From Spirodela intermedia (lineage: Eukaryota > Streptophyta > Magnoliopsida > Alismatales > Araceae), in contig LR746268.1 of the NCBI GenBank assembly GCA_902729315.2, positions 4,333,501 to 4,397,500 on the forward strand: a DNA stretch of 64,000 nt. Reading direction: 5' to 3'. The notes beneath the pieces were generated by a model, which saw only the letters and a list, made by a program, of their open reading frames with translations, was not told the origin of the DNA and ran no database searches. Positions 49,712-62,990 of this stretch are shown piece after piece. The position numbers and the translations under genes are program-made. The first letter of the stretch is position 1. Each line of letters starts with the position of its first letter.

Positions 49712-52169
49712 ATGGAGAGGGAAAGAGATGGTCGTTCTCGGCCTCTTCTCCATTTTCCAATGTCCACTCTGCCGTCCCTGGCGAGGCGGGTTCTGCGGCG
49801 GCAGCTGGAGTGGCGGCCTTCCTTCGGCTACGAGCAGCTGCGGAGGTGGTCCCCGAGGCCGAACTCGTCCCGGGGAAAGTCTCCCCTGCGGATGATCCCG
49901 GGGGGCCGCGGCGATGAGCCCAAGTCGGAGTGGTGGGTGGTCGACGGGGAGATGCACGAGATCGGGGACCACGTCCCTCCGAGGGAGCGGTTCGTCATCC
50001 CGAGGGATAATCTGCCCAACAGACGCCGGAAGCAGCTGCGGGAGCAGTTCATGCGCCGTACTCGCCTCGTCCTCAAGGAAACGGTGAGCAGAATCTCGAA
50101 ATTGTGAAATGAATGTTTGGATTTCGTGTGTAAGATGCTTTCGTCTGCCGGAGTTTCTGCCGACGAAACCTTCCGTTTCTCCGGCCGGCCTCTTTTTCAG
50201 CCCTTCTTTTTTTAAGTGTACATCCTCACCATCTAGGGGAGAACTGTCAGAAAAGAAACCCCTCCAGGGATCAAAAGAGGAAGTTCACGTCATTGCTTGG
50301 AGGATAGTTCATTGCCCTCGCTTTGGGCGCGGGAATTTTCTCTCTAAATATGATGGAATATCCAAGAGGAAAGGAATCGGACGATCTCCAATGGAATGGT
50401 GCTCTTTGAAAGAGGAATTTATGAATGATTTTTCACTATTAATCTCCCCGGATTATGGCATATACCAATTTGTGCATGATTCAACCGACAGTTCTTGCTT
50501 CTATCGTTCTGTTCATACATTCCTATTACGAAGATCCTGCTACCATAAGCACGAAAAATGTACAGGAGAAGTATGATATATTAAGATTTTCTGGCGGCTA
50601 CCAGAGCCATCAATCTCACATTAGTTCAATCGATTATGTTGCCTTACATGAACAGATTCATTTTTCGCTTCATTATTCGCTCTTTGTTTGTAGAAACGTT
50701 GTTTGTTCCATCTAATATCTTCCAGGCACTGGATCCCAATCTCCTACCCCGATACTATTTCCTCTTAGAAGTCCCTTAATTCCACTCATGAACCTTCCCC
50801 CCTCTCACATTTTTGGATCCATGCAGCAGATTTTCCATGACTTCGCCATATCTTTGTCTTGGATTGGTGTAAACTATCTGAGTACACGCTCTTTGACTTC
50901 ATGTGCATTTAAACTTTGTCTCTTTTTTTTTGTCTCTCTTGAGTCTGATTGTCCTTCTCGAAACAATTTTCCCCCAATTATTTTTGATTATTGTCGATGG
51001 TATATTGAATAAATAAATTGGGATTCTATTGAAGCCCTAGAAATTCGTATCATTTGCGTGAAATACCTGACGAAACTTTGATGGCTGACTTGAAAGGAGC
51101 ATGAACCCTGGTGCAAAAGGTATATGGAGCTCTTTCAGGAGCTTAGAGAGAATTGGGAGAGGGTCTATTGGGATGAAGGGTATTCCAAGAAACTTGCCAG
51201 CGATCATGCTAGCTACGAATCCGCCGAAGATGATGACCAAGACTTCTCGCCATACAGGTTAAAAACCTCCTCATTCTTCGGTACACTCGTCTTTAACAGC
51301 CTGAGAGACTCATGGGACGTGCTATCTTTCCCATTTCAGAAGAAGAGAGCCTCATCTCAGCCAAGATAAGGTGCTCCACTCCATCGATGATTCCTCCCCT
51401 CTGCCTGCCTTCTTTGGCTGTGTTCTTCATACTGTGGACTCCATTGCTTTAAGGAGGTTTTTTATGTGGGAATCTCTTTGTAGAACATTGGGAAGAGGGT
51501 GGGCTTCATGGTAGGGGGCAATGGAAGGATGTGAAGGAAACTGGATTGGGTGGAGAAGGTAGAAAAATGGTGTTGACTTTGTAGAGATCCAGGCTATCAG
51601 AGCATGGGGATTCTGGGGTATGCTGGAAAAAGAAAGAGAGTGGTTCTATCTAGATTTCTACGTGTGCCATTTGGCTTTACATGTTGGCATTTCCTAACTA
51701 TCCTTGGGAAATTATTCACATGATTCTAGGGTTTGTGAGGATGTCAGGTTGACTCTATGTGGGTTGACAACTTTGCTTGCAGGACCAAGGATCCACCGGA
51801 AAGAGGCCTGCTGGTGCATGGGACATGGTTGGCCAGATGCGGGACAAGTTTGAATATGATAGAGAAAGAAGAATGAGAGAGAAGGGTAAGATGCCCCATG
51901 CCATGCCCTCTGTATAACTTGATATCTTCCAGCGGAAACCAACCCCATTATGGTCATCTTTTTGCGAGCTTTTTTTTTATTAAAACCAGTCAGATTGGTA
52001 GCTAAGCAAGCATATCTCAAGTAAATGTCTCGGTTAGTGGACTTTGACACGTGTCGACCATGCAGCATTTGCTCCGATGCACGGCAGGAGCTCCGTGGAG
52101 TCGCAGAGGTCGGATCCCAACGGCCATCAACCTTTTGACGTTGACAAATTCTTCCCTAGATCTTCGTGA
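49712..52169 (+). CDS. Conserved plant protein of unknown function, possible mitochondrial presequence
   Basis: Exons: 49712-50083, 51097-51257, 51340-51370 (31 bases), 51783-51885, 52066-52169. All are GT-AG and in frame; 256 residues from the first ATG, or 240 from an in-frame ATG at 49760. I recall the overall pattern as a conserved land-plant protein but cannot name it. From the second ATG the N-terminus is Arg/Leu-rich and lacks acidic residues (LARRVLRRQLEWRPSF), as in mitochondrial presequences; the first ATG has the better context (A at -3, G at +4). Seen: many WW/Trp- and Arg-rich stretches, an ELRENWERVYWDEGYSKKLA helix, an acidic ESAEDDDQDFSPYR patch, a basic MRDKFEYDRERRMRE helix and a Cys-free tail ending DVDKFFPRSS. 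No enzyme motif. The charged-helix make-up would suit an organellar RNP or complex subunit (speculation). Convergent with P4H. Confidence 0.85.
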
Positions 52170-52677
52170 GGGCTCGGCGGGACGGTTCTCGACGGCGCGC
52201 TGGAGTATTCGAAAGTCAACGCCATATGTGGTCAACGATGAGAATGCTCGGCGGGAATTTCAGATTAATGCCGTTTCTCAATCCTACCCGTTACTCAAGG
52301 CAGATCCTGGAAGGCTTCAACGACGGAGTTTTCTTTCATCTGGACTCTCGTCATTACATAGAAAACCCTGAAGGCTTCAAATGGGAAGATCCATGCAGTT
52401 AATGGGCCCGCCAATGCTTCAGAAGGCATCAATGGGCCTCTCTCTCTCTCTCTCTCTCTCGCTATAATCTTCTGGGTATCGTTAGAGGAGCGACGGGAGA
52501 TCGGCCTTAAGTTGGTGTGGCTAAACTGATGGGGGGGTAGTTGTAGAGAGAGAAGGGGGGCCAAACCTGAGGAGGCCATCAGATTACTGATGGTGGGGAT
52601 ACGCAATGGACCGCTCTGTTGCAACCTATAAAGTGTTTTCCAGCAGGAGACATTGATGAACACGGCGGCGCCGATGA
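52170..52677. other. Convergent 3' region between the 49712 gene and P4H
   Basis: The 507 bases between two facing stop codons hold both 3' UTRs. It includes a (TC)n tract at 52439-52460 flanked by two ATGGGCC-type sequences. ORFs across it on both strands continue from neighbouring exons in wrong frames and are not genes. Confidence 0.55.
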
Positions 52678-55600
52678 TTAACTTGTGGCTCGCTCCCTCA
52701 TCCATTTTGTAGCCGACCACTTCTCGCCCTTGAGAACTTCGCATCCTCCATGTATGCTTCTAGGGTCTGTGCTCCCGTCAGGTCCCTGCAACCCGTCAGT
52801 AGTAATAATAATAAGAAGAAGAAGATGGTTAATATTCTCAAGGCGAGTAGACTATCTTTCGGTGAATTATCAAAAACAGGGAAAGAACCACAGACCATGC
52901 TCCAGAAGAGCACAGCACCCCCTTTGCTTGGTTTCACGGACATCCCCTTCACGGTCTTCCCACCGCAGCTGCATTGTCCCTCTCCAGCCTGGGGAACACA
53001 CCATCATAAGAAAGAGAGGGAGGGGGGGGAGAGGGGAATCAGAAATCTACTCTCCAGTCGAACGGATGAAGAGAGGAAATGAGAATTCGATGTTTGGAAT
53101 TGCCGAGGAAAAGAAATTTCAGATTCCACACAGGAATTCGGTCGCCGGTCGGCACATCGAAAGAATGACTATAGATATATGGGGCTTGGCTTCAAAGTAG
53201 CATCCGAGAAGATAACGTGAGAAATGAAGAGGGTGATAACATCCATCACGAATTCCATCCCATGGGCTTGGAAAGAGGCCCAAATTCCCCCAAAAGGGCT
53301 ATGGGCCCCCACACCTAGATGGCAACGGAACCTCCAAAGCAACCACCATGATTAAGAAATTTATCTTAGCTGGGAAACTAACCATGGGAAAGTAGGTTTC
53401 CCCCCCTTCCACGTTGTCACTTAAGTACATAAGCATGGTTGCTATCCTCTGGCCTCCCCTTTTCAAGTTAAACTGCAGTTAATAATAAATAATACATGAT
53501 GACTGTCATAACATTGATGTGCCTACAACGAATAAATAAATAAATGAATAAACAGATGATTTATAACTAGCATCGGGAATCTCACGGCGTCTGAAAAGTA
53601 ATCATGGTGGGGTTTGTAATATTGCTCCTTCTCGTACCTGCGTGTTTCCAGATTTAGATTCACATAATGGAGGATTTCATGATGATATGATTATTATGAG
53701 TATTATGTGTTGATGATGGTAGGTGCCTACCTCAAGACTTGAATGAGCTCTCCATTTTCTGAGGGTATTTGGGAATAGACCGCGATTCGTTTCTCAATCG
53801 CCTGATTAAATGGGTGATATTTAGATCCATCAGCAAACAGACGTGGTTACGAATGCAGGCACAAAAGCATAGCAATGAGTTTCTATCAGTTCCGAGAACA
53901 ATACAAGGGGGAGGGGGGGGGGAATACACACTACTAGAGGCCTAGGTTGAATGAAGCATGCCTTGGCCCCTTCAGCTCGGGCCTCCCCAAAGTGGAAAAA
54001 GGAGACCCCATCCCTCTAGAGGCCTCATATTTTTCTCACCTATCATCCGCTGGTGTACCTGAATAATTGGGTATTTCCTTTCTTCGGAATTCAGAAACAT
54101 CCCAGAGCTCGTGCGAACGTCGCTCTTGATTCCCTGGAACACACAAAGAACTGATGATTATATAGACAGGAACTCCTAACCGACTTGTTCACATTATGCT
54201 CTCGGAAGGTACGAAGGATTTTCCAAGGGGATCCAAATTCCTTAGCTTCTATAAACTTATCAATAATTAAAGAAGATCGAGAAGAAAAACTAGCATATCT
54301 TACACATAATGCTTCAATGAATAGTTTTCTATACAAAAAGATCCTACTTCAGGCTCTCCGAATTTCTGAATTATGAAACGGGAAATGAAAACGGGAATGG
54401 GATAATTTAAATTGTATGAGAGGAATAATTAATAAATATGCTTTTGGGACCAGGAAACCATTGGCGTAAGGTATAGAATGTGTTCATTCTCATCTGATGG
54501 CCAACCGTGAGTCTTCACTAAATTTATCATGCGCGTGTCGTTAGGAGCATCGTTCAGAGCAGATCCAGCAACCTGCTTTTCAAATGATATGGACCGTTCT
54601 TTTGTACCAAGACTCAAGTTTGTCAATTGACCTAAACTATGTCTCAGAAAAAAGAAGAAAAAATCACAGAAAGGCAGATAATATGCGAGACATGAGTGAG
54701 TGTTGCTTCAAAAGAAGAAAGGAGAAACCATATTGCCATCCAGTAGCATACAAGTGGCCCTCTGTTCTTCGTTGAAAAGATCTTCAGTATTTCAGGAAGA
54801 CTGATCCCCACCACGACTTTCAATAGAGAATAGGATCACTCTGTCGAAAGCCACATAATTTTGGCAAGATATTTACAGAAAAAAAATCATTGATAAGCAT
54901 CGGCCCAGAATCCTAGAATTTTAATACAGATCAGTAAGTATAGTCTCATATGACTTGTCAGAGATTTGGCTCCATAATCCAGCATAAGCAGACATACACC
55001 AGATGTACATCAACAATGGGAACTTTGGATAACCACCATTGTACAAGCCAATTCGTCTGGGTGAACTACACACAGGGTAATGAAGAGATATTGCAGTAAT
55101 TTTACTAGTAAAACTAATGAAAAGCAATTGACCACAGATAACACGTCAGAGAGCTTTTAGGAAATTATTGGCACAATACTTTTGTACTTGCCTTTCCAGT
55201 TTTTGCATCAACAACAGTAGAAATCTGCAGGCGAGGTCTTGCGATTGCTTTAAGATAGTCACATTCCTGCAGAGATTAAGCAGCAATATTAGCATTCACA
55301 TACAGACACAACCAGAGATCCAGTTAAGTTAAACTGCTCGAAAAACTTTGCATTAGGTTTCAAAGATTGGTTGATGTTTGAGTATTATCTCCGAAATAAG
55401 AAAATCAGATAACATAGCACATAAAAAATTATAAAGTGGAATGTTCAAAGCGTATCAGAATTTTATACAGTGGAATGTTCCTTCAAAAGAAATGGAGAGG
55501 CCACATAAAACGTGAATGGATTCAGAGCGAAAAATAACGAAATAACTGCTATTATGATTGCTATGGGTCTTGGGGGAACTAATTCACGGAGTGGTTTGAT

Positions 55601-58600
55601 TATCTGCAAGGTAATTCTACCAAGAAACCACAAATCGAGTCGCTAAACCAATGTTTACTGAAACCAAGTCGTGAAATATGACATCCACCAATTTAGCCAC
55701 TTGAATTTTATATCATTATCCAAGAGATTTCGTTTCTAATATTGTATTGCGAGTCAGCTGTCGTTAGAAAGAACTTTGGCATCTTCTGAAAGGCAATTAT
55801 CCAGCCTGTTCAAATCCTCAGGATTTACCAAAGAAATCCTGAAGTCAGATTGATTGCAGGAGTCCTTAGGATGATAACGATGGAAACAATGATGTTCGAA
55901 GCTTCTTTACATTGATCTAAAAAGAAATTGACATCTTAGCAAAGAAAGGGTAAATCTCACAAACTCCTTTCATATTTATAAGTCAAATTTGAGACATTCA
56001 AACCCTAATGTGAATTTAATAAAAATGAACCAAAACATAGAAAAATAATACCTCCATGCTCAGAAAATTATGGAAGACTATAATTCGCGGTGACCAGCTG
56101 ATTACCTCGGGTTTCACCTATAATAATCAACGAAAAATAATGTAATCATTTTTTTCAACAATCTATTACGAGGCCGAAGCATCACTACACGATGAAGGTT
56201 GCTGCATTCCAAGAAAGAAACAGGAAGAAAAAACAAGAAACAAATAAAATAATTATTTCATTTCCTGATGTATGAATGTAAGACTCCTAATATAAACTTC
56301 CAACCAAGCCAGGGAGACTGGGACAATATTTATCCGAATGTCAGTTAACCCTCTATCAAAAGGAGAGCTTTCTCACAATGTTCATCCCAAAACTTATCTT
56401 AAATATGCAAGAGGTTAGCGATCTCTTCTCCTGGTAATATTTATCCTCACAGATACCCATCCCTATCTTTAAAAAAACTTACAGCTGAAAAAATTAAGAT
56501 CACGTCATCAAGTAATATCGTATCACAACATCATCTAGGAAACTCGAAAGAATTAAACGCAGGTTTTAACTTCGTCATAAACATAGAATGGGTAAGCTTT
56601 TTATTGAACTAATGTCTATGGACATTTTTCTTCCTGGAAACAGCATATTTATTCACATTTTTTATCATAACAACAAACATAAACCAGAACAAGTAAGCAA
56701 TCTGCACAACTCATAGGAAGAAAGGAAAGACATGGGTAGGACAAAAAGGCATGCTGTGAATGGATAAGAGAATAGGACAAGACATATAGGTGGTTAGGCT
56801 CTGCACATTTCTGGAAATATCGTGCACGTGAAGTATCAAGAAACGTTAGCCATGATCACTTTTCAAAAATGGTAAGGACGGTGGAACATAATATTAAATA
56901 CAACCATATAACACTCGAATAATCAGCCTTAAAACAACTATTTCATTTCCTTTTCCTAAAAAAAAAGAGGATAAAGATAATGTCTCCATTTTACTCAACA
57001 ATTTCTTACACAATGTTTATATAATCCTTGAAAAAGGGTCTTTTCAAGTCTGCCACCTTATTTGGAGATGTTACCTACAAAAAATATGAAAATAGGATGG
57101 AACAAAGATCCTCTCGAATGGGGGAGACATATTTTGCGCAGGAATGTGCTACCTCACGCAATAATAAACTATCTCCGATCGGGATCATAAAGATAGAACC
57201 AAGGAGGAACGGGGAGATGAGGACTAGATTGTACTGGTACAACCAAAGGGACAGGAGATGAGAATAATGTGACGTTAATCGGAGAACAATTTACAGACAT
57301 AATAAGAATGGAATATTGGGTACCATCATTAAATGGATCTCAAACGCGCTTTACTAATGAAATGGTTAAGAAAGTTGGGCATCTACGACAATGACACCTG
57401 GTTAGAAGTGATCACACAATAATTAACATAAAGACGAGATTATGGAACATGAAACCAAGCCCTAAACAGTTTGGGTCAGCTTTGTCCAGAAATGAGGTAA
57501 AGAATTCAATTATAAAAGCATTAATCTCTTGAGATTCCATCTCTAGAAGAGCGGTTTCCATTACCTTAGCAGGGTGACAGAAGATAATCGTGCTACCATA
57601 GCAGAGACATTTAAATCTAAATTTGGCCTATTTGGCTTGTTTGAAAAAAAGTTCAATCCCAAGGAAAGAGATGGATACATTGGCATACAAAATGGGATGG
57701 CGATGAAAAATTCATAATTCATTCGACCAGCCATATCATGTCAGATCGAAGCATAAGATATCAGATGGCTTGTCATATATGGGGTCTGGTTTCTCTTTTG
57801 AAGTTATTGAGAGGAGACCATGAACATAGGACCAGCTTATTTCCTTTTACCATATTAGAGGCCTGCTACAACTTAGGTGGATGAATATTGATTGTACATA
57901 AACTGAACTTACAATAGTGAATTGAGGAGCAGAAGACATCAATGATAGATATTTAAGGGGATGGAAAAGCTAGGCAGTTTATTCTGAATGTAACATGTTG
58001 GGTCATTTAGGATGAAAGAAATAGCAAGCTTTTATGGTACAGTCACTGGACGTATAGGGTAGTCACTTGTATCCACAATGAGGGAATACATATCCTGTAA
58101 TTGGGAAGGGCTAAATTCCTCGATTTTAGAGGTTGGGATCTTAGCTTGATCTTCACCTTCTCAGTGGAGAATTGAAGATCTTGTATGTGGGGGTTCGTTT
58201 TAGAACTCATTGGCCATATACAAGCATATCCCTAACTCCGTTTTCAATAGTTAAGAAAAGTATGGCACTATTCATCAGTATATTTGGGCATAAAGTCATC
58301 ATCAGTTTCCATGTTGCTCAAGCGTTGTCATTTCTAAACGTGTATATGCTAATAGAGAGATAGATAGTTGATAAAAAATAACAAGTTATTCAGAAAAATC
58401 CACTTCTCAAATAATAATAATAATAATACGTAATGTTTAATTTATAGTCACTCTTCAGATCGTTGTCCTCATGTTGAACAAGAGAATCAAATTTCCACTT
58501 TTTCTGTTGTTTTTATTTAGCTTTCATTATTTTTGAATCCGTAAACAGCTGATTAGGAATCACCAATATGTCCACTTCATTGGACGATTACACTGATTTA

Positions 58601-61600
58601 CCTATCAGGCATAACTGCCACCCATCACTATCATTTCAGTTTCTTCCATTTAACATATAGATGTTACTGAGCATGACATTTTCCATTATATAGCACACAT
58701 TTCATGCAGTAGAACAATTGTCTCTGTAAGCAATCGTTTTCACTACATCCTGAGAATGTAGCAGTTTTAAATTTGAAAATAAATTGAATCCAGTTCTCGT
58801 AGATTTTAGCACATAGTTCCCCACAAAACTCAATCATTTACTGAAACTTTCCTGACGGCTTGTAATAATTAGGATATCTAAACAATGTTCATAATGCCGT
58901 GCTAACAACAATACTTCAACATAATAGCGTCCCAAGATTACTGGTAAGTTTAATAACTTTAATTTCACTTATGAATTAGGGAAGATAATTAAGAATATTG
59001 ACTCAAACACTAGAAAGTGATTGTGAAATAGAACATACATATCCAAGACGAAGTATATGTGCTTCATTGTCGTTTGCCCAATTGAAATTATCTGCAATTG
59101 AAAAAACACTAATGAGAGCTACTTTTGGAGTCAGTATCATCAATTTCAATCTTGAACAATGAAATATCTCAATCCTACGTATATGCTCTTGATTCGTGAG
59201 AAGGAACCCAACTCTCACCAACTACTATCCAATAAAATGTATTGGTTCACATTTCAGATTGAAATGTAACGATGTTTAAGAAAGAAGTACAATAACCAAG
59301 ACTGGGAGAACAAAAAAACCGTATACAAATATAGAGATGCGTTCATTTTGGTTTGTATCTTAAAATGGAAGAACAAATAATAAAAACCAATGCAATGGCA
59401 ACCAGGATATGGAAAATAATGGACGCACCACAGATAGAGTAGACATAACGGCCAAATTAGTGGCAGCATAAGACTGTATATATATACGACACAAAATTTA
59501 TTAAAATTTTGAATTCAAGGTGGACTCTGGAAAAAAAAACCATGATAGGATTAATTGGGGATGATCTATTCAACTGTCAATGATGGAGTCCAAAGAAAAG
59601 GGGAAGTTTGGATAGAAAGTTAGTTGTATTTCAAAAACCAGATTCCCTACCTGGATGGACGAGATAGGGCGTGGCTATGTTGGTGGCAAGAATTGAGACA
59701 AGGAACCGCCTCCTCGCTTTTACTTGTGACTAATTGGTCAATATATGAGCATTTTGCCATTTCCCTAGCAGATTTTACCTTTATCATTTTAGGGTTTCGC
59801 GGAGGAAAGCAGCAGGATCTTAGAGCCCCCTTGGGCCAGAGAATAACGGGCACGGAAGCAGCCAAATGGGCAGTGGCGACCAAGAGATCCAAATTGCCAT
59901 CATACCAGAATGTAAGGGATGTATGCATAATAGTTATGATAAAGTCCTGGCTGAAAAAATAGCCGCAGTTTTAATTAAATAATATTTCACAGAAGGCATC
60001 TATGCATATTTTATACTCTAGGGAAGCTGTTTGTAATTTTTTGCCAACTTTTTGAGACAATTGCAATGACCATCTACACAGCAGAAGACAAAGAGAGCAC
60101 CTACAACGAGAATCTACAAGGACGAGAAAAATAAATTGGTGGAAAAGCAAGTCCTTGTGCAGTGCCCTCTTCTGTAAATAAGAAGAGCGATATCTGGATT
60201 TATTAGCAACTAGGAACTAACCAACAACTATGTCTAAAATAAGGGATCACCAAAAAAATAGGAAACTCAGAATAACATGAGCTACAATAAAGGATCTCTT
60301 GGAGCGAAAATCAAGTAAACATGAAATCATTTCACTATTAATGGAAACACAAAGATGTATCCGAAATTTCTTAAGCCTCATGGAAAACATAACTGAAGTA
60401 CTGAAGTAATTGGTCAGAGTCAATTCAACTTTTCAACAATTAAATTTCTCGTGACAATTAAGTGCTTATAGTGACAGGCAGGGATTCGACTGAACTTAGA
60501 TATCATGGCAATTAAAAGGAAATCAATTTACCAGAAGATTCTTCCAATCGCCTGATGAATGCTAACTGAAATAGGGCACCTGCGTTAATGTACAGAAGGC
60601 CAGCGCAAATGACAGTACTTGGTGAAATGCTTTTAGAATATTTGAAAATATTTTTCTGTCAAAAGGTCACGCTAGGATAATTCCATGTAAAAATATCACA
60701 TGCCTGCCAACGTATCAAACAACATACATAGAGAAGACAGAATAAGTGGAAGATAAATATTTCCATGTTTTCTTTTAGCGTTCAGATGAACCTCTCATAT
60801 TATAGATAATAGGCTGCAAGATAATCACAATCTAAGATTACAAGTCTACAGCCGATATCAACCACCTAGAACTCTCCCTCATGTTTTGGCACAAGCAAGT
60901 CATGAGATTCAAGCATTATCAAGGTTTACGTCATCATGATCACATTTATAGAAATAATGGGAGCTTCCTGTTTGTTTCTGCTCATGAGGAATATGAATCA
61001 TTTTCAGCAAGAATAGCACAATGAATGTTAAACAATCTTTTGAGATATTTTATGATTTTATTAATAGATAGGCATCTTTTAAACGAAATACAGTAGATAT
61101 GTTCAGAAAAAAATTAAGGAGAAACTAATTAGTAGTCGACTGCTAATAGCTAGTTATCAATGCCCTCGATATATTATAACACAAAGGAATGGGGAAAATT
61201 AGACACATGATGTCATATGTAGCGCATGACTGTTTGTAGAAGATCATACCCCACTTTGTTTTCAGTGACCGTCGTCTGTGTTCATGTTTTTCAAGTTCGG
61301 AAACAGTTAGAGTTGATCATGTACGCAAAAAATGTGGTGGGGTCATTGTAGCATAACATTAGGGCTCATTTTCATGTGACTTCCAAAATTTCGATCACAA
61401 GCTAGTGGAGACATCCGAAATTAGTTAAACTCTAATGTGAAGGTAATTTGGTGGAAAAAGGTAACTGTGCGATAGTTTGGGACTGCATGATCTGCATGAG
61501 ACAGCCGCTAATTGCATGAGCTCCATATTCAGTCCAACTCTATTCCATTTTATGCGAGATAAATAGGGTATTTCACCAGCCATCCATTACTGCCGCCTAA

Positions 61601-62021
61601 AACTCCAATAAGACAAACTTTGGTTCATCTTCCACCTTTTGAAATAGGTCTCACTTCACATTTTAATGCGACCATCATATTTTATTAGTTTGCCTCATTT
61701 CTGCCTGTTCCTCCAATCATCTGTTCACTGAGATCGTACGATCAAGATAGCATCTCCCAACAAATGCATTTTCTTATTGATCTGAATTCGTTTGGTCGCG
61801 TAGATTGTAAGGAAAAAGGAACCATCGGCAAATATATAAAACGCCAGCATAGTAGAGGATGGACAACGCGTAGATTAAAGGGAGAAAGGGAAGAAATGTC
61901 ATCGAAACTTTGAGACAACAAAAGAGACTCCGCGTAAGCCAATCGATACAGCTGACCTACCGATCATCATCCCGATGGTAACGAACGTGAGCAGGCCGAG
62001 GATGAACCTGCCCCGATCCAT
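52678..62021 (-). CDS. P4H: Prolyl 4-hydroxylase, membrane-anchored (type II), secretory pathway
   Basis: 2-oxoglutarate/Fe(II) dioxygenase that hydroxylates prolines of cell-wall glycoproteins in ER/Golgi. Exons in transcript order: 62021-61961, 60579-60532, 59091-59039, 56117-56052, 55266-55192, 54133-54059, 53801-53731, 53637-53586, 53472-53383, 52988-52896, 52785-52678; 263 residues. An N-terminal signal anchor (about 7-20, ILGLLTFVTIGMMI) is followed by a short stem (GALFQLAFIRRLEESS), then the catalytic domain. Iron ligands are H160 and D162 (PHHDYF) and H240 (SIHGG), with K250 for 2-oxoglutarate. CSCGGK and YLSDNVEGGETYFP are family hallmarks. The protein is slightly shorter than Arabidopsis P4H1 (283) because the stem lacks about 20 residues. 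The intron 54134-55191 has a GC donor (AAG|GCAAGT); using a nearby GT would break the frame. All other introns are GT-AG, up to 2.9 kb. Confidence 0.95.
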
Positions 62022-62544
62022 GAATGTCCGCCAGGCAAAGTCACCGGAAACGGAGAGAAAGGTGTGGAGACTTGAACGGCGAGGTACTCTGCTCTCCCCG
62101 CCCCTGCTGAGGAATCTAACACGTCCCGAGGCGGAATTACGGACGTCGAGAGACGCGGAGTGTGGGAGAGCGTGGAATCGGTGCTCTGGGCCTCCCCTGA
62201 CCAGGCCTGACGAAACACAATCCAAGAACCGCAGACAATAAAGTTCGATCGTCCTGTACCTGTCTCTTCTTCGTCTTCTTCCGACCTGTGGTAGGTGAAT
62301 CGGCTCCAAATCTCTCTGAGTGATCGCTGTAAGCAGTGGGGGCCTTCGAGGCGCTCTGCACGCCGACTCCGAGATGCACTAGAACCGAGTCTTCGCCAGA
62401 GATGTGCCTCTTTCTCGCCGGCCGCCGCGACGGCGATTTCGATCGAGCACGAACAGTTCGTCGTTCTGGTACGTTGACCAGCTGAAGAACGTCTCCACTC
62501 CCAATCGTGTGTAACAATATAAGAACCTCTGCAGTGGACTAGGT

Positions 62545-62987
62545 TGGGCCTATTCCAAACAAAGTCAACTAAGTAGAGCCAAGGAGAGTTCAAATTGACC
62601 CAATAAAACTCCGAATCGGCCCAATAAAGACGGTAGCCCATTCCACGTCACCACCGGCCCCACACCCGTTGTAGGACACAAAATTAAGATATCTTTCTCC
62701 TCCAAGCTTTTATACAAATATGTACCATAAGTAGAAAGAGATACGGTCGTGGCCCAAAGCCCACTCTGTAGAACCAGAAGCCCAGAGCCCCATGAAAGTT
62801 CAATACGCCCAATAGAGTCCAAATAGGTCCAATATGCAGGGCAGCCCAACCCACGTCACAGGCGGCCCCACATCCGTTGTCGGGATCAGGTGGCGACGCG
62901 TCAGAGGACATAAAATTAAAATATATTTGTACGTTGGACGTTTATACAAATATTTATCATAAGTAGGAAAAAACTCATCGTGGCCCA
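62545..62987 (-). promoter_or_regulatory. Site II motif cluster upstream of P4H
   Basis: Nine TGGGCC/TGGGCT-type hexamers, at 62545, 62618, 62635, 62751, 62758, 62779, 62843 and 62982 plus related CCCAAT copies, mostly oriented TGGGCY on the minus strand. They lie 0.5-1.0 kb upstream of the P4H start. Part of the set is doubled by the tandem duplication. The distance from the ATG implies either a long leader or an upstream leader intron. Confidence 0.45.
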
Positions 62988-62990
62988 AGT
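62588..62990. repeat. Diverged tandem duplication, unit about 210 bases
   Basis: Two copies, about 62588-62765 and 62798-62990, share in order: GTTCAA near the start, CCCAATA, CCCA then CCACGTCAC, GGCCCCACA then CCGTTGT, GGACA then AAAATTAA, TTTATACAAATAT, ATAAGTAG and TCGTGGCCCAA. Copy two carries an extra block of about 24 bases after CCGTTGT, containing GGCGACGCG. Similarity is clear but many substitutions separate the copies, so the duplication is not recent. Confidence 0.8.

Noticed and set aside
57028-57261. 77-codon ORF in a P4H intron, considered as organellar DNA insertion
   Set aside because: No recognisable plastid or mitochondrial gene; most likely a chance ORF in intron sequence.
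61967-62641. 224-codon minus-strand ORF upstream of P4H
   Set aside because: Different frame from P4H exon 1, no family resemblance, runs across promoter sequence with site II motifs.
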